64,000 nt of DNA from Linnemannia hyalina (GCA_019671135.1 JAHRHY010000022.1:434001-498000); one strand, 5' to 3'. Positions 47,058-60,041 are shown, counted from the stretch's first letter. Made by a program: numbers and translations. The notes: a model not told the origin generated them from the letters alone.

Positions 47058-48662
47058 TTAGTTCACAGTAACACCCTTGTTCTTCAAGGCCTCCAATTCT
47101 CCCTTGGCGCCTTTATGTCCTCGGTCAGCAGCCTTAGAGAACCACTCCACGGCCTTTGTATAATCCTGAAGAACGCCTTGGCCGTCTTTATAAAGTAGGC
47201 CGATGTTATATTGTGAGGCCGTGTGTCCTTGATTGGCGGCCTTGAGGTACCACTCCATCGCCTGTGCGTAGTCTTGGGAAACTCCTTGGCCAATTTCGTA
47301 GTAGACGCCGATGTTGAATTGAGATCTCATATGTCCTTGCTGGGCGGCCTTGAGGAACCATTCCATCGCCTCTGCGTAGTCTTTGGGAACACCGTGGCCA
47401 CGGTCGTAGAGAACTCCGATGCTATATTGAGCAACAGCATCTCCTTGTTCGGCGGCCTTGAGGTACCATTTCTTCGCCTCTGCGTAGTCTTTGGGAACAC
47501 CTCGACCATGGAGGTAGAGAGCTCCGACGCTGTGTTGAGCGGAAGCATGTCCTTGATTGGCCGCCTTGAGGTACCATTTCATAGCTATTAAGTAATTCTG
47601 TGGGACACCGAATCCGTCATTGTAGAGGGCGCCTACACTCTGCTGCCCAGCTGCGCCTCCTTGCTCGGCCGCCTTGAAGTACCAATCCATGGCCGCCTGA
47701 TAGTCTTGCGCAACCCCCTTGCCGTCCCTGTACATGTCGCCAAGCGCGACCTGGGCGTCCTTGTTCCCCTCACTAGCACTAATGATTATCCGCGCGAATT
47801 GCAGTTCCACGGACACATTGGCTGTTGCGCTCTGAGGTCCACGCTGCTGGGAGTTATTGTCGTCGTCAGAACGAGGATTGGTTGGAAGATCCTTGACGGC
47901 TGGTGCTCGATCGTCCAACACTTCTTGCGGACCTCGAGCGGACGGGAACGCAAGGGGTCTATCGATGTGAGTGTAGTTTTCTATCGCTTCCTCTACAAGA
48001 CCGTAGACTGGGTTCCGTCGGACAGTGGAAGTTACAGTGGAAGGGGTACTGGATGACGACGTAATGTTTGGCTCAACCTCAACACTGGACCTGGACGTAG
48101 TACTGGATGCTGGTGTGGAGTTCTGGGAGATAGTCTCTGCCTTTATCGTGCTGTCATCCTGTGGTGGCACTGGCTGAAGCTCGACCTGTCGGTCCTGGGG
48201 AAAAGTGACCCTCGCATTATTGGTCACTGGAGCATCTACGACCACATCCAAGACGATGTTCGGCAAGGCGGCTATCCTGCGAGGCTCAAGACTAGAGGCG
48301 ATGTTTTTCATTGTCCAATAAAAACAAAAATTAGTATGATTGTCACCTTCCTTCGCTATACCTTCGCCCACAACATGCATTATCACCAGTAGTAGCCCTC
48401 ATATCCTCGACACCTACAACGACTGGTCTTCTCCTCTGAGGAACGGAACGACTCTTGTCTTATGACGGACTTGTACTGCGTTATCAAATGCTTGGATGAT
48501 ATCGTCCCAGAAAATGAACGCCTTTTGGGTGTCGGGGTCGAGTTGGGTATCAACATGATAGATCTCATCAGGGATGGCAGGGGGAATGGAGTTTGGTGGG
48601 ATACCCCTGTTGACGGAGCGGAGTGCCTGGATCAGATCCTGAGGGCTGTCTCCTTGTAGCAT
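47058..48662 (-). CDS. Sel1-repeat protein, copy 3 (six repeats, intact)
   Basis: Two exons, 48662-48418 and 48291-47058, joined in phase 2 (GTAGGT donor, TAG acceptor), give 492 residues. Exon 1 encodes MLQGDSPQDLIQALRSVN and WDDIIQAFDNAVQVRHKTRV; exon 2 begins with LEPRRIAALPNIVLDVVVD, a Ser/Thr-rich linker, RRNPVYGLVEE and ENYTHIDRPLAFPSARGPQ. Six Sel1 repeats follow (about residues 285-480) and a short Lys/Gly tail. This is the only undamaged member of the trio and the reference for its architecture. The N-terminal module is not one I can name; no kinase or membrane segment is visible. The promoter is homologous to that of copy 2. Likely an adaptor or scaffold by analogy with Sel1 proteins; function unproven. 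Confidence 0.85.
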
Positions 48663-49985
48663 TCTATGGCGAAGGAGGTGATAGATAAATGGATTGATGA
48701 ATGTGTGGATGTGTGAGAGGGTTGGAAGAAAATGAAAGGTGTGTTGTGGGTGGTGCTGGGGGATGGGTATGTGTGAAGTGAAAGGAAAGTAGAAAAGAAT
48801 GGGTGTGCGAAAAAGAGAGATGTTACAAGAAGGGAGAAGGTGAACAAAGAATATTCTCGACGTGCATTCGTCCCGCTGTGTTACCATGGGAAGGGCTGTG
48901 ACAGGACAAGCATTGGCTTCAACAATGGGTAGTTTTGAGCAACAACAAAGCTTTGGCCCACGTTTGGTCAGTCATGCGAATGGTCAATAAAAAAAGTAAA
49001 CATGGCGCTTGAGAGAGCGAGAGAGAGAAAGAGGAATGCGGCTGTTTAGGGATATGCAAAGGGGTTCATGAGCAACGACTGAACAAACAACCAGGATGGC
49101 TCCCGACAGTAGGAATAAAACTGATAGACAAGTCGTTTGCTTCTACTGTTCGTTGTGTCATCTTTCTGTGACCACATATTCTGGACTTTGTTTCCTCTCG
49201 TTCTATGGCTGTATGTTTTTCTGTGCCACTCTCCTTTCGTAAATGGCGAAATAAATTAAACCAGTTGAGATTGTGCCTGATTTTTTAAGAGATCAAGACG
49301 GTGTTACTCAGGGGAGAGGGTCGAAGGCCAGAGTTGTAGGACCGCTGTTAAGTCCTCAATTGGTACGGGGGGAGGGGTTGTAGGCTGAGGGGGGGTTGAT
49401 AGTCGGGGATAGTGATAATAGCGTCCTAAAGAATCACACGAAACGATACACTGCAGCGCGCCAGCGAAACTCTTGTCAATACTGCTCTCGTCCAAGAAGT
49501 GATGTGTAAAACGACCTTCTATTCATATTACCGCCTTTGCTTACTTTGAAATACACCACCTCGAGGGCAGATGTATTTCAAATAAGCCATCGAAATCAGC
49601 GCTTATTTTTTTTTTGGCCAATGTCAAAGATTGAAACCCCCTATTGTCCTCCTTTCTCCCGCCCATTGTCCTTACGCCTCCATGCCACACTTTCAACGCC
49701 CACACCTTTCCATCATCTTCCGCACTTACTTCGTCACCTTTACCATCACTCGATTCCTTTCACTCATCGTTTTTATCGTATCATCTCTTCCCCACTTTCC
49801 GTTTGTTTCTCACCGCTCCCTTATTGCCACTATTTCCACACCTTCATCCGTTCCCACGCTCTTTTAATCCCTTGCCTGTCTTCTTTCTTTTCCTTTGACC
49901 ACACACTTTCTTTCATCCTTTCGCCTTTTTTTCTTTCGCACCTCGACTTCTCCACTCTTCTTTTCATTTGATTCTTCGCAACACC
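48663..49985. other. Spacer between Sel1 copy 3 and the Crinkler gene
   Basis: The first 270 bp are the Sel1 promoter, homologous to the DNA upstream of copy 2 (shared blocks include CACCCATTCTTTTCT and CATCCCCCAGCACCA). The last 400 bp before 49986 are C/T-rich and probably the Crinkler promoter/leader. Nothing else recognised. Confidence 0.45.
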
Positions 49986-52286
49986 ATGGCTGACAATAGC
50001 CAGAGTCTGTTGTGTATTGTTGACGGTGACCCCATGTTGAAAGTCTTCGCAGTGGACACATCATCCGAAATGACTTTTAGTCAACTGAGAAGCAGAATCC
50101 ATCTCAGCAAGCCTATCTGGTTCAAGGATCTGGAAGCAGAGGATCTCGCCCTCTGGAGAGTCTCAATCCCAATCACAGAAGACGACGACGACACTCCCAT
50201 CCTGCTCGAACATGTCCCCAGTAGCAGCAAAAAAAGGCTCGGCCCGGCCACGCGTCTCTCAAAGGTGTTCCCTGCGGAGCTGCCTGAAGAGACAGTCCAC
50301 ATCATTGTCCAGCGACCCCTCTCAGGTATTACAAACGCGCCTTTTGCGTTCAATTACGCCTTGCTCGTGACATTCCAGCATAACGCTATGGTATTTGTAA
50401 TACCCTTTCGCAATATTACCTATGTTTTCTTTTTTACTTCCTATAGTTGCGAAAAGAGACCGTGAGGAAGATGCAGGTGAATAGCTTGTATTTGACTGTG
50501 TTTATGACCATTTTCAAACGGCCTCATTGTTCTTAATCATTCGTGGACATGGTAGAAGATGCTAATATTCTTGGGGTCTCTCTTTGCTCGTACGCCGCTT
50601 CATTTACTAGGGTCCTCGTCCAATAGGAAGCGTCCATACATGTATACGCTGAAGGATGCGATTGAAGCGGCTGGTCTTACGGAAAAGGCTGTGGTGGACG
50701 GCCGCGCTTACCTCTCTCGTCTAGACAACAAAGAAAGGGTCTCACTGCTTGCTTTCATTGGTCGGGAGGTTGAAGATGACATTTTCGACTCGTTGTCTAG
50801 CACTGCCCGCGCCTGCCGAAATCGTCAACCTTTCCAAGAGTTGGATCTATTATCCACACCTTCCAGCACTCGATTCCCTGTGGTCTACACAGAAGACCTT
50901 TACGTTCGACAAGCCTACAAGGATCTTTACAACGAACTTAAGCTTAAATTTCGAGACAGTCCTAAGAATAGGGCGTTGAAGCGCGTTGTTGTCACTGGGA
51001 CATCAGGCATCGGGAAATCGGCCTTCCTTGTATACTTCACCATCAGACTTCTTGCTACAAGTCATGACGACGATCCGCCTATTGTCGTTTTCCATCAGAA
51101 AGGGGTCTCCAAGTGCTTCGTGTATGGCGGTGTGTCTACTCTACGCTATGGAGACATCGAGGATTTTTGGCCCTTCCTCGGTCTAGGCGAAACGTGGTAT
51201 TTAGTCGACAGCTCCCCGGACCCACAGCTTGTTGAAGCAAGGACCGTTATAGCGGCATCACCGAAGACCCTGTATTCCGAGATGAACCAATATCAGGAAA
51301 TCGACAAACGAGTACCATGGCGTTACTACATGGCCCCATGGGTGCTGGAGGAGCTGGAGAAGTGCCGGGGCGGTATCAGGGGCTTTGAGGCGGTAACCAA
51401 GGATTTCATGGGGGAGCTCTACGACCTGGTAGGCGGCGTGCCGAGATATGTCCTGGAAAAACCAAAGGACGTACTGAGCCTCGATCCCGATGATAAAGCC
51501 GGCGCCAAGAAGAGCGCGTATGAACGTGTTCGGCTGGCCATCGATTCCGTCAAAGAGCCGCTGAAGGTGATGCAATGCTTTCGGCAAGGGAGGGATTCGT
51601 TAGAGTTCAGCGGCCGTCTTCTCCACCGTTGGCCCTCGGATAATCACCAAGACTTTCATTTGGAATGGGCTTCAGCACATGTCGCAGAGGAAGTCAGCAA
51701 ATTGCTCCAGGATTCCGCTTGGAAATCGATACTGGAGAGTCTCGTTGACGATACCGATGGAGCTGCTAGGGGGGTCATGTTCAAAACATACGTGCGACAC
51801 ATATTTCGAAAGGGCGGCTGTGAGTTTCAAGTCAAGGATCTTAGAGATGGGACGATTGCGACTTTCGAAATCCCGGCTAATCCAAGGGTGGAATTGTTCA
51901 AGGAGATTCCCGCACAATCGGCTGGGGTATTGCACATACCAAAGCAGAGCAACTATGCATGTGTTGACCTGTTATTGGCACCACGACACCTGTTCCAAGT
52001 TACCGTATCCAAGAAACACGATATCAAGGGGCCACCCTTCTCAACCCTTCTCGGCAGTCTCATTCGACAAAACTGGATTGACTCCTCTGATGACGCTCTG
52101 TTGATCTTCGTTGTTCCTGGTGAGATCTATGACGGTTTCCGAGCGCAAAAGTACTTGAGTTCGACTGGTAAAGTTTACAAGAGAGTCCCTCAGCAGATAA
52201 GGTGGGTGAAGCAGTTTGTGTTGAAGATTGATTTGAACGCAGCGTCCACCGGCCAATCCCCTGGCATACGTGGCTCAGCTTATTGA
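49986..52286 (+). CDS. Crinkler (CRN)-type protein: CRN N-terminal module, P-loop NTPase, nuclease-like C-terminus
   Basis: Three exons, 49986-50325, 50447-50476 and 50611-52286, give about 681 residues; a donor at 50462 would shorten exon 2 by 15 nt and keep frame. Residues 1-113 match the fungal CRN N-terminal domain: LLCIVDGDPMLKVFAVD at the start, LEAEDLALWRVSIP in the middle, and LSKVFPAELPEETVHIIVQR as its end mark. A P-loop NTPase follows (VVVTGTSGIGKSAF, Walker A at about 253-260; FVYGG and TWYLVDSS further on). The C-terminal part (YACVDLLLAPRHLFQVTVSKK, then DDALLIFVVP and QFVLKID) resembles the restriction-endonuclease-like nuclease of Crinkler/RHS proteins, an inference from its D...Q-x(4)-K pattern. 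Such proteins are proposed to act in the nucleus, in conflict or host interaction. Confidence 0.85.
50229..50710 (+). repeat. Left arm of a 482-bp inverted duplication
   Basis: This stretch covers the end of Crinkler exon 1, both introns, exon 2 and the start of exon 3. It reads base-for-base the same as the reverse complement of 54472-54953. Identity stops sharply at GGCCGCGCTTA on the inner side and at the seven-A run on the outer side. Confidence 0.92.
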
Positions 52287-53119
52287 GCATTACAATATGA
52301 CATATTTGCAAAAGTAAAAAAAATATTACATATATTTCTGTGCATTTACCAATAATCGTCATCGAAAATGTTGAATCGAGGCTGAGTCTCTACTTCTTGG
52401 ATTTACTAGTCCTTCCGTCTGTAACACTAACAGAGAAAGGGGATGCAAACAGGGGAACAGAGAGAGACAAGAACGAGAGAAAGGATAAGAGAGTAGTAGG
52501 GACAAGAGGAAAGGCTAGAAACGGATGCTGTGGACAGAAAGGTATCTATACTAATATATAGGAGGCGTGGTTGTTAGGGGGAGTGGGGGCGCGGTTGTTG
52601 TGAAGAGTGGAGGCGAAGTAAGAGAACAGTCTACGATACTATCACTCCGTCCAACACCAGCGGCACTGTCCCCGAAAAAATTGGATCGAATGTGCTACAG
52701 GACAGACTGGAGAGCATACAATCACAAGGCCTTCTGGTGTTTGGTGTATTCAAAGAAAATCGTGCACGACGACCGTGGCAGCATCGATCTGGATAGGAGG
52801 CTGTCGTGAATCTAGACTGGGCAGGCAGGGCGAACGAGGTTTGACATTTCGGTCGAACACAATTCAAGGCAGGACAAGGGCAGGACAAAGGGCGAGACAA
52901 GGGCAGTGCAACATATTAGGTTTATCAGTCTTTTCTGGATATGATGGAAAATTTTCCATTATACTGAGAATATTCTTTGCAAATATATTTTTCAATCAGA
53001 CTGAATAAGGAGTAACTATGACGTTTGTTTACATGTTGCTGGGATATGGACTTCCTATGTGATTAACTTGCTTTCTTCATTCCTTCTCCATAACACATCT
53101 CTCCACAGCAACATTCACC
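52287..53119. other. Spacer between Crinkler and transposase
   Basis: About 830 bp including purine-rich DNA (52.44-52.53 kb) and short GGACAAGGGCA-like direct repeats at 52870-52910. No gene, and I could not find a convincing terminal inverted repeat for the transposon here. Confidence 0.4.
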
Positions 53120-54263
53120 ATGCCACCACTCAAAACCAACCCAACAAAGAAGAACCTGCCACTTGCTCGAAAGGCCTACCTTATTAAAGAGTACGACGAC
53201 CTCCAGAGCAAGAATGTCAAGGTCACAAACAAGAGCCTTGCTGACAAGTACAGCGTATCTCCCACAACGGTCTCGACAATCCTCAAGCTCAGGGATGGAA
53301 TCCTTACCTTTAAAGAGCAAGCAACCGAGGAAGCGAATAAAAGGACAAAACTGTATAAACGCAACATGCTGCCTGTCGAGGACGCACTTATGGGGTGGTT
53401 TAGAAAGCAGCGAGATCAAGGTAAACATTTTTCTGTTGGTATGCGAAAGAAAAAAAATACATCTATTGTGTTCTGTTCGTCTAACTAATTTACTACTACA
53501 CTACGCGATAAACAGGCATCTGTGTTCTCGAAAAGAATTTAAGAGCAGAGGCTTTGGCGATCTGGACCGCTATGAAACCTCTTTTCCGCAAAGAAACCGC
53601 ACCAAAAGAATGTCATTTCAGTGCAGGCTGGTGTTCAGGATTCAAGAACAGCCGAATGATCAAGCTGCGGATTGGACATGGCGAGAGTGGATCGGTCGAC
53701 CTTGAAGCTGTAAGAGCACGCACCGACGAGATAAAAACTCAGCTGTTACGCTTCAATTTGGAGGATATCTACAACTGCGACGAGACAGGACTGTATCTTC
53801 GAGCCATCTCTAACAAAAGTCTGGACTCCAAACGCTTTCATGGTCGCAAGGTTGTCCGCTCGACGAGAGTGTCTATTTTGTTCTGCTCGAATTCCACTGG
53901 ATTGGACAAGAGGAAGCCGTTAGTGCTGAGTATGTTTATATTAGAGAAAGAGGGGTATTTTGTTTTTGTTTTGTGTATTATGTATGAACATTAATACTGT
54001 GTCTTTTTATTCAAAAAACAGGCAAGCGCAAACCGAGGGCACTTGCCTCTGTTATCCTCAATGATATCGACATAGATACTTCTGGCAATGGTTACATGGA
54101 GAAGCTGGTTTTCTACAATTGGCTCCGCAGCCTCGACGACGACATGCGCCGGCAAAAGCGACATATCGTCGTTATGATTGATGGCTCCCGTAGTCAGTGG
54201 CGATGGATAGATCTGGAAGTTGGTGGCGTTGGTCATGTGCCAGTTATCAGAGTAAAACTCTGA
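53120..54263 (+). CDS. Truncated pogo/Tigger-type (CENP-B-like) DDE transposase
   Basis: Three exons, 53120-53420, 53516-53929 and 54022-54263, splice in frame to 318 residues. The N-terminus has a psq-type helix-turn-helix (SLADKYSVSPTTVSTILKLR), then a second CENP-B-like domain (DALMGWFRKQRDQG, ECHFSAGWCSGFK). The DDE catalytic core begins with IYNCDETGLYLR (first Asp) and continues to HIVVMIDGS (second Asp region, usually LxxDNxxxH). After that the sequence (SQWRWIDLEVGGVGH...) leaves the family pattern and stops at 54263. The third acidic residue and C-terminus are absent. It is therefore a broken element, probably cut by the rearrangement that placed the inverted Crinkler fragment 22 bp downstream. 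Confidence 0.8.
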
Positions 54264-54284
54264 CACTCCCTCTCTTAGAAGGGA

Positions 54285-54974
54285 TCAACCGCGAGATGGT
54301 TGTACTCCGTACAGACGAAGAGCCTCTCTATAGGCGGCTAGGGCCTCTTGATAGGCTTGCAGGTGGTGGTTCATTGAAGACGGTGGGAGGGGGGTGAAGC
54401 GACGGATGTCGTTTCGAAGACTTTGTTCTTGACCTTGAAGGTAGACATGATGGTTTTGATACCACTCTCGATAAGCGCGGCCGTCCACCACAGCCTTTTC
54501 CGTAAGACCAGCCGCTTCAATCGCATCCTTCAGCGTATACATGTATGGACGCTTCCTATTGGACGAGGACCCTAGTAAATGAAGCGGCGTACGAGCAAAG
54601 AGAGACCCCAAGAATATTAGCATCTTCTACCATGTCCACGAATGATTAAGAGCAATGAGGCCGTTTGAAAATGGTCATAAACACAGTCAAATACAAGCTA
54701 TTCACCTGCATCTTCCTCACGGTCTCTTTTCGCAACTATAGGAAGTAAAAAAGAAAACATAGGTAATATTGCGAAAGGGTATTACAAATACCATAGCGTT
54801 ATGCTGGAATGTCACGAGCAAGGCGTAATTGAACGCAAAAGGCGCGTTTGTAATACCTGAGAGGGGTCGCTGGACAATGATGTGGACTGTCTCTTCAGGC
54901 AGCTCCGCAGGGAACACCTTTGAGAGACGCGTGGCCGGGCCGAGCCTTTTTTTGGTAATGCTGGGTCGGTACAA
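54285..54974 (-). pseudogene. Inverted partial Crinkler copy with a different C-terminal tail
   Basis: On the minus strand the Crinkler segment from KKRLGPATRLSKVFP through exon 3 TLKDAIEAAGLTEKAVVDGR is repeated exactly. The protein then diverges: instead of YLSRLDNKERVSLL it continues YREWYQNHHVYLQGQEQSLR and ends at LYGVQPSRG, stop at 54285. Upstream of the repeat only about PS-I-T can be aligned, after a possible acceptor (TTGCAG) at about 54979; the first ~80 residues of the CRN domain are missing. There is no NTPase or nuclease domain. Best read as a truncated, recombined copy. The 61-residue tail looks well-formed but I cannot assign it to a family. Confidence 0.7.
54472..54953 (-). 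repeat. Right arm of the 482-bp inverted duplication
   Basis: Reverse complement of 50229-50710 with no difference seen, introns included. The arms are separated by 3.76 kb holding the rest of the Crinkler gene and the transposase. Confidence 0.92.
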
Positions 54975-55425
54975 GCCTGCAAGACCGAATGTTTGTATGT
55001 CAATTCATGGACTGCATTGCACAAAATTAATTTTCCTGGCCATGAGTGAGCCCTCATTTTTTTTCTCCCCTCATATACGCGCTTTCTCTTTACCAGCCTC
55101 GTGCTCATACATATTTGTGTTGTGGGCTGTTGAACGCTTTCATCCTTGCATGAAGACCAGACATCACTGCCCGTCCTCTGTAATGAGTGCGGTATAGGCG
55201 TGTTAGTGCACATTCTGCGACGGTAATTCTCAGGACAGGTAACCTGTGTCTAACTGAAGGAGGAAGAGATGGAGGAGGAGGAGACGAGCAATTATCGATG
55301 ATAGACCCGCCTAGTAATGATAGAGCAGAGAAAAATATACCTACGTTTTGGTTAAAAGGTTTATGCGAATGCTAATTTATTCTAAATGTAAAAAGTACAA
55401 AAATGCAAAGTGTGTGCTGACACCG
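54975..55425. other. Spacer between Crinkler fragment and DHX33
   Basis: About 450 bp. It may hold decayed upstream sequence of the Crinkler copy on the minus strand, and then the 3' region of the helicase gene. No supportable gene. Confidence 0.4.
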
Positions 55426-58032
<2,607 letters not shown>

Positions 58033-58271
58033 GGCGAACGATGTTTCCTTGCAGCGGGGAGGGTTGTCCTGAACAAAGAGAAGGGTGTGGTGTGAGAGCG
58101 GTCGTTGTTTGTCTTTCCTTTTTTCTTTTTTTCGGTTGTTTGTTCAAAGGCCTTCAAAGTGACTGCTGTAAAGAATGGACGCACGTGATCAATTGAGTTA
58201 CAATTGAAGAAAAGTGTCTGTTGTGCCCTTGCTCTTGTATTCCACACCTCAACGACAAGGACAAACACGCC
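58033..58271. promoter_or_regulatory. Divergent promoter of DHX33 and JMJD7
   Basis: 239 bp separate the two start codons, so both genes must use a compact shared promoter. T-rich stretches (TTTTTTCTTTTTTTCG near 58120) lie in the middle; no TATA box seen. Confidence 0.5.
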
Positions 58272-59912
58272 ATGACAAGAACAGAGACAGGAGAACAGGA
58301 CTCTCCCCGGATCAGGGACGCCGCATCCATCAAAATGCGTCTCGAGGAAGAAATTGTCTCCCTCATCACCGAGACCCAGGGTATGTCCTTGTGGTCCTTT
58401 CCAAGATTTCAACGGTTTTGAGATGCTGCCGATTTTTCTTACTTTCGAACAACTTGCTCGCTGACCTGCCCTTTTTTCCTTTCTTACGCCTAATTGACTT
58501 CCAATGGACGCGTAGAGTTCAATATCTCAACGATAGAGCGGATAGAGATCCCAACAGCACTTCAATTCCATCGCTACGTCGCCGCAAACCGACCCGTCGT
58601 CATCTCCCTCCCCCCCTCCTCCACAACCATCCACCCCTCAGAACCCACCGCCTCCTCTTCCTCAACCTCACCACAACGATTGGAGCCCACCGCAGGGGAA
58701 AAGGCATGGGCCTGGCCAGCGTTCACAAAATGGACCAACGACTACCTCGTCAAGACCCTGGGCTCCAAGGAGATCACCGTCGCATGTACGCCTAATGGGT
58801 GGGCTGATGCGGTGGTTGGCGACAAGTACTTTGCGATGCCGTGTGAGAAAAAGATGACGTTTGAACAGTTCCTGGATGGGATGCCGATCAGGGCCCGGCA
58901 GAGGAAAACACAGGCACCTGGTCATGATAGACAAGGCGATGACGAGGAGAGTTTGAGTAATGGGGTGCAGGATCTAGGACTGGACGGTGATGGACAAGGA
59001 GCAGTAGCGGTGGACCCTTATCAGGAAGTGCGATATATTCAACTTCAGAACGGGAACTTAATGACAGAGTATGAGGAGCTGTTGGAGGATGTGCCACCGC
59101 AGATTCCGTTTGTTAGTGAGGCGTTGGGCAAGGAACCGGATGCGGTCAATTTTTGGTATGGCGATGAGCGTAGCACTACCTCGTTGCACAAAGGTATGTA
59201 CAGTTGGATGATCATTTATAGGAGTGCGACACAAAATGGAAGCAAGCACATTGGTTGTTCAGGATACTAACAAAGGGCTGTCGTGTTGGTGTTACTGGAT
59301 ACTGTGTAGATCACTACGAGAACATGTACGCGGTCATCACGGGAAGGAAAATCTTTACGCTGATACCTCCCACAGAGCAATTCTGTCTCCATGGTAAGCA
59401 AAAACTGTCAACTTCACAGGTTACTGCTTCCCGGAGTGTACTCGGCTCCTAACTAACCAATGCCTTCGACACGCATCGTTATATTAGAGAAACAATACAT
59501 CGCCGCAACATATGTGGACACAACCGACAACTCAACTGCATCCTCATCCTCATCAACACCCACACAAACAACACCACGCTACAAACTCGAACCCTTGGAC
59601 CCCGTCGTACTTACAAAATGGATCGCCCTCAACCCATCCCACGAACCAGAGGAAGAGCTCTTTGAAAAATATCCTCGTTATCAAATGTGCCAACCCTTCA
59701 GGGTTGTGGTCAACCCGGGTGAGATGCTGTACCTCCCTGCGATGTGGTACCATCAAGTCGAACAGGAACCCGATCACGAAGGCAAATGTATTGCGGTGAA
59801 TTGGTGGTATGATATGGGGTTTGAAGGCGACCGGTTCTCGAATGCGGCGTTTATGACGAGTTTGTTAAAGCTTGTGGATGATATTGAGGGTGAGCGGTCT
59901 GAACGCCATTGA
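58272..59912 (+). CDS. JMJD7: JMJD7-type JmjC 2-oxoglutarate oxygenase
   Basis: Fe(II)/2-oxoglutarate oxygenase; animal JMJD7 hydroxylates a lysine in DRG1/2 GTPases. Four exons, 58272-58380, 58516-59193, 59310-59393 and 59488-59912, give 431 residues (human 316, the excess being a Ser/Thr insert and a polar loop at about 170-205). Motifs: ALQFHRYVAANRPVVI at the N-terminal cupin strand, VACTPNGWADAV, VNFWYGDERSTTSLHK. The facial triad is His261-Lys-Asp263 and His379 (LPAMWYHQVEQ); the intron between exons 2 and 3 falls inside the Asp codon. ENMYAVITGRKIFTLIPPTE and IAVNWWYDMGF are typical of JMJD7. Start at the first ATG of exon 1. It is convergent with the phenylalanine hydroxylase gene, with 129 bp between stops. 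Confidence 0.92.
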
Positions 59913-60041
59913 GGACGCGAATAAAAAGGTATTACTTACAAAAGCATGTTATGTTCATTTGTGATGCGTACACAAAGCTATGACTATGTACAAAAAGAAA
60001 GGAATCGCTACTGCTCGACAAGAGCGCACTATTTTCATGAT

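Noticed and set aside
53991..54266. Minus-strand frame opposite the transposase third exon as a gene
   Set aside because: Overlaps the in-frame, correctly spliced DDE segment on the plus strand and shows no family motif.
50229..54953. The 482-bp arms as classical terminal inverted repeats of the pogo element
   Set aside because: Pogo elements have short TIRs, and the arms are Crinkler coding sequence with introns; the homology to Crinkler continues weakly beyond the outer end (PS-x-x-KK), which fits paralogue recombination better.
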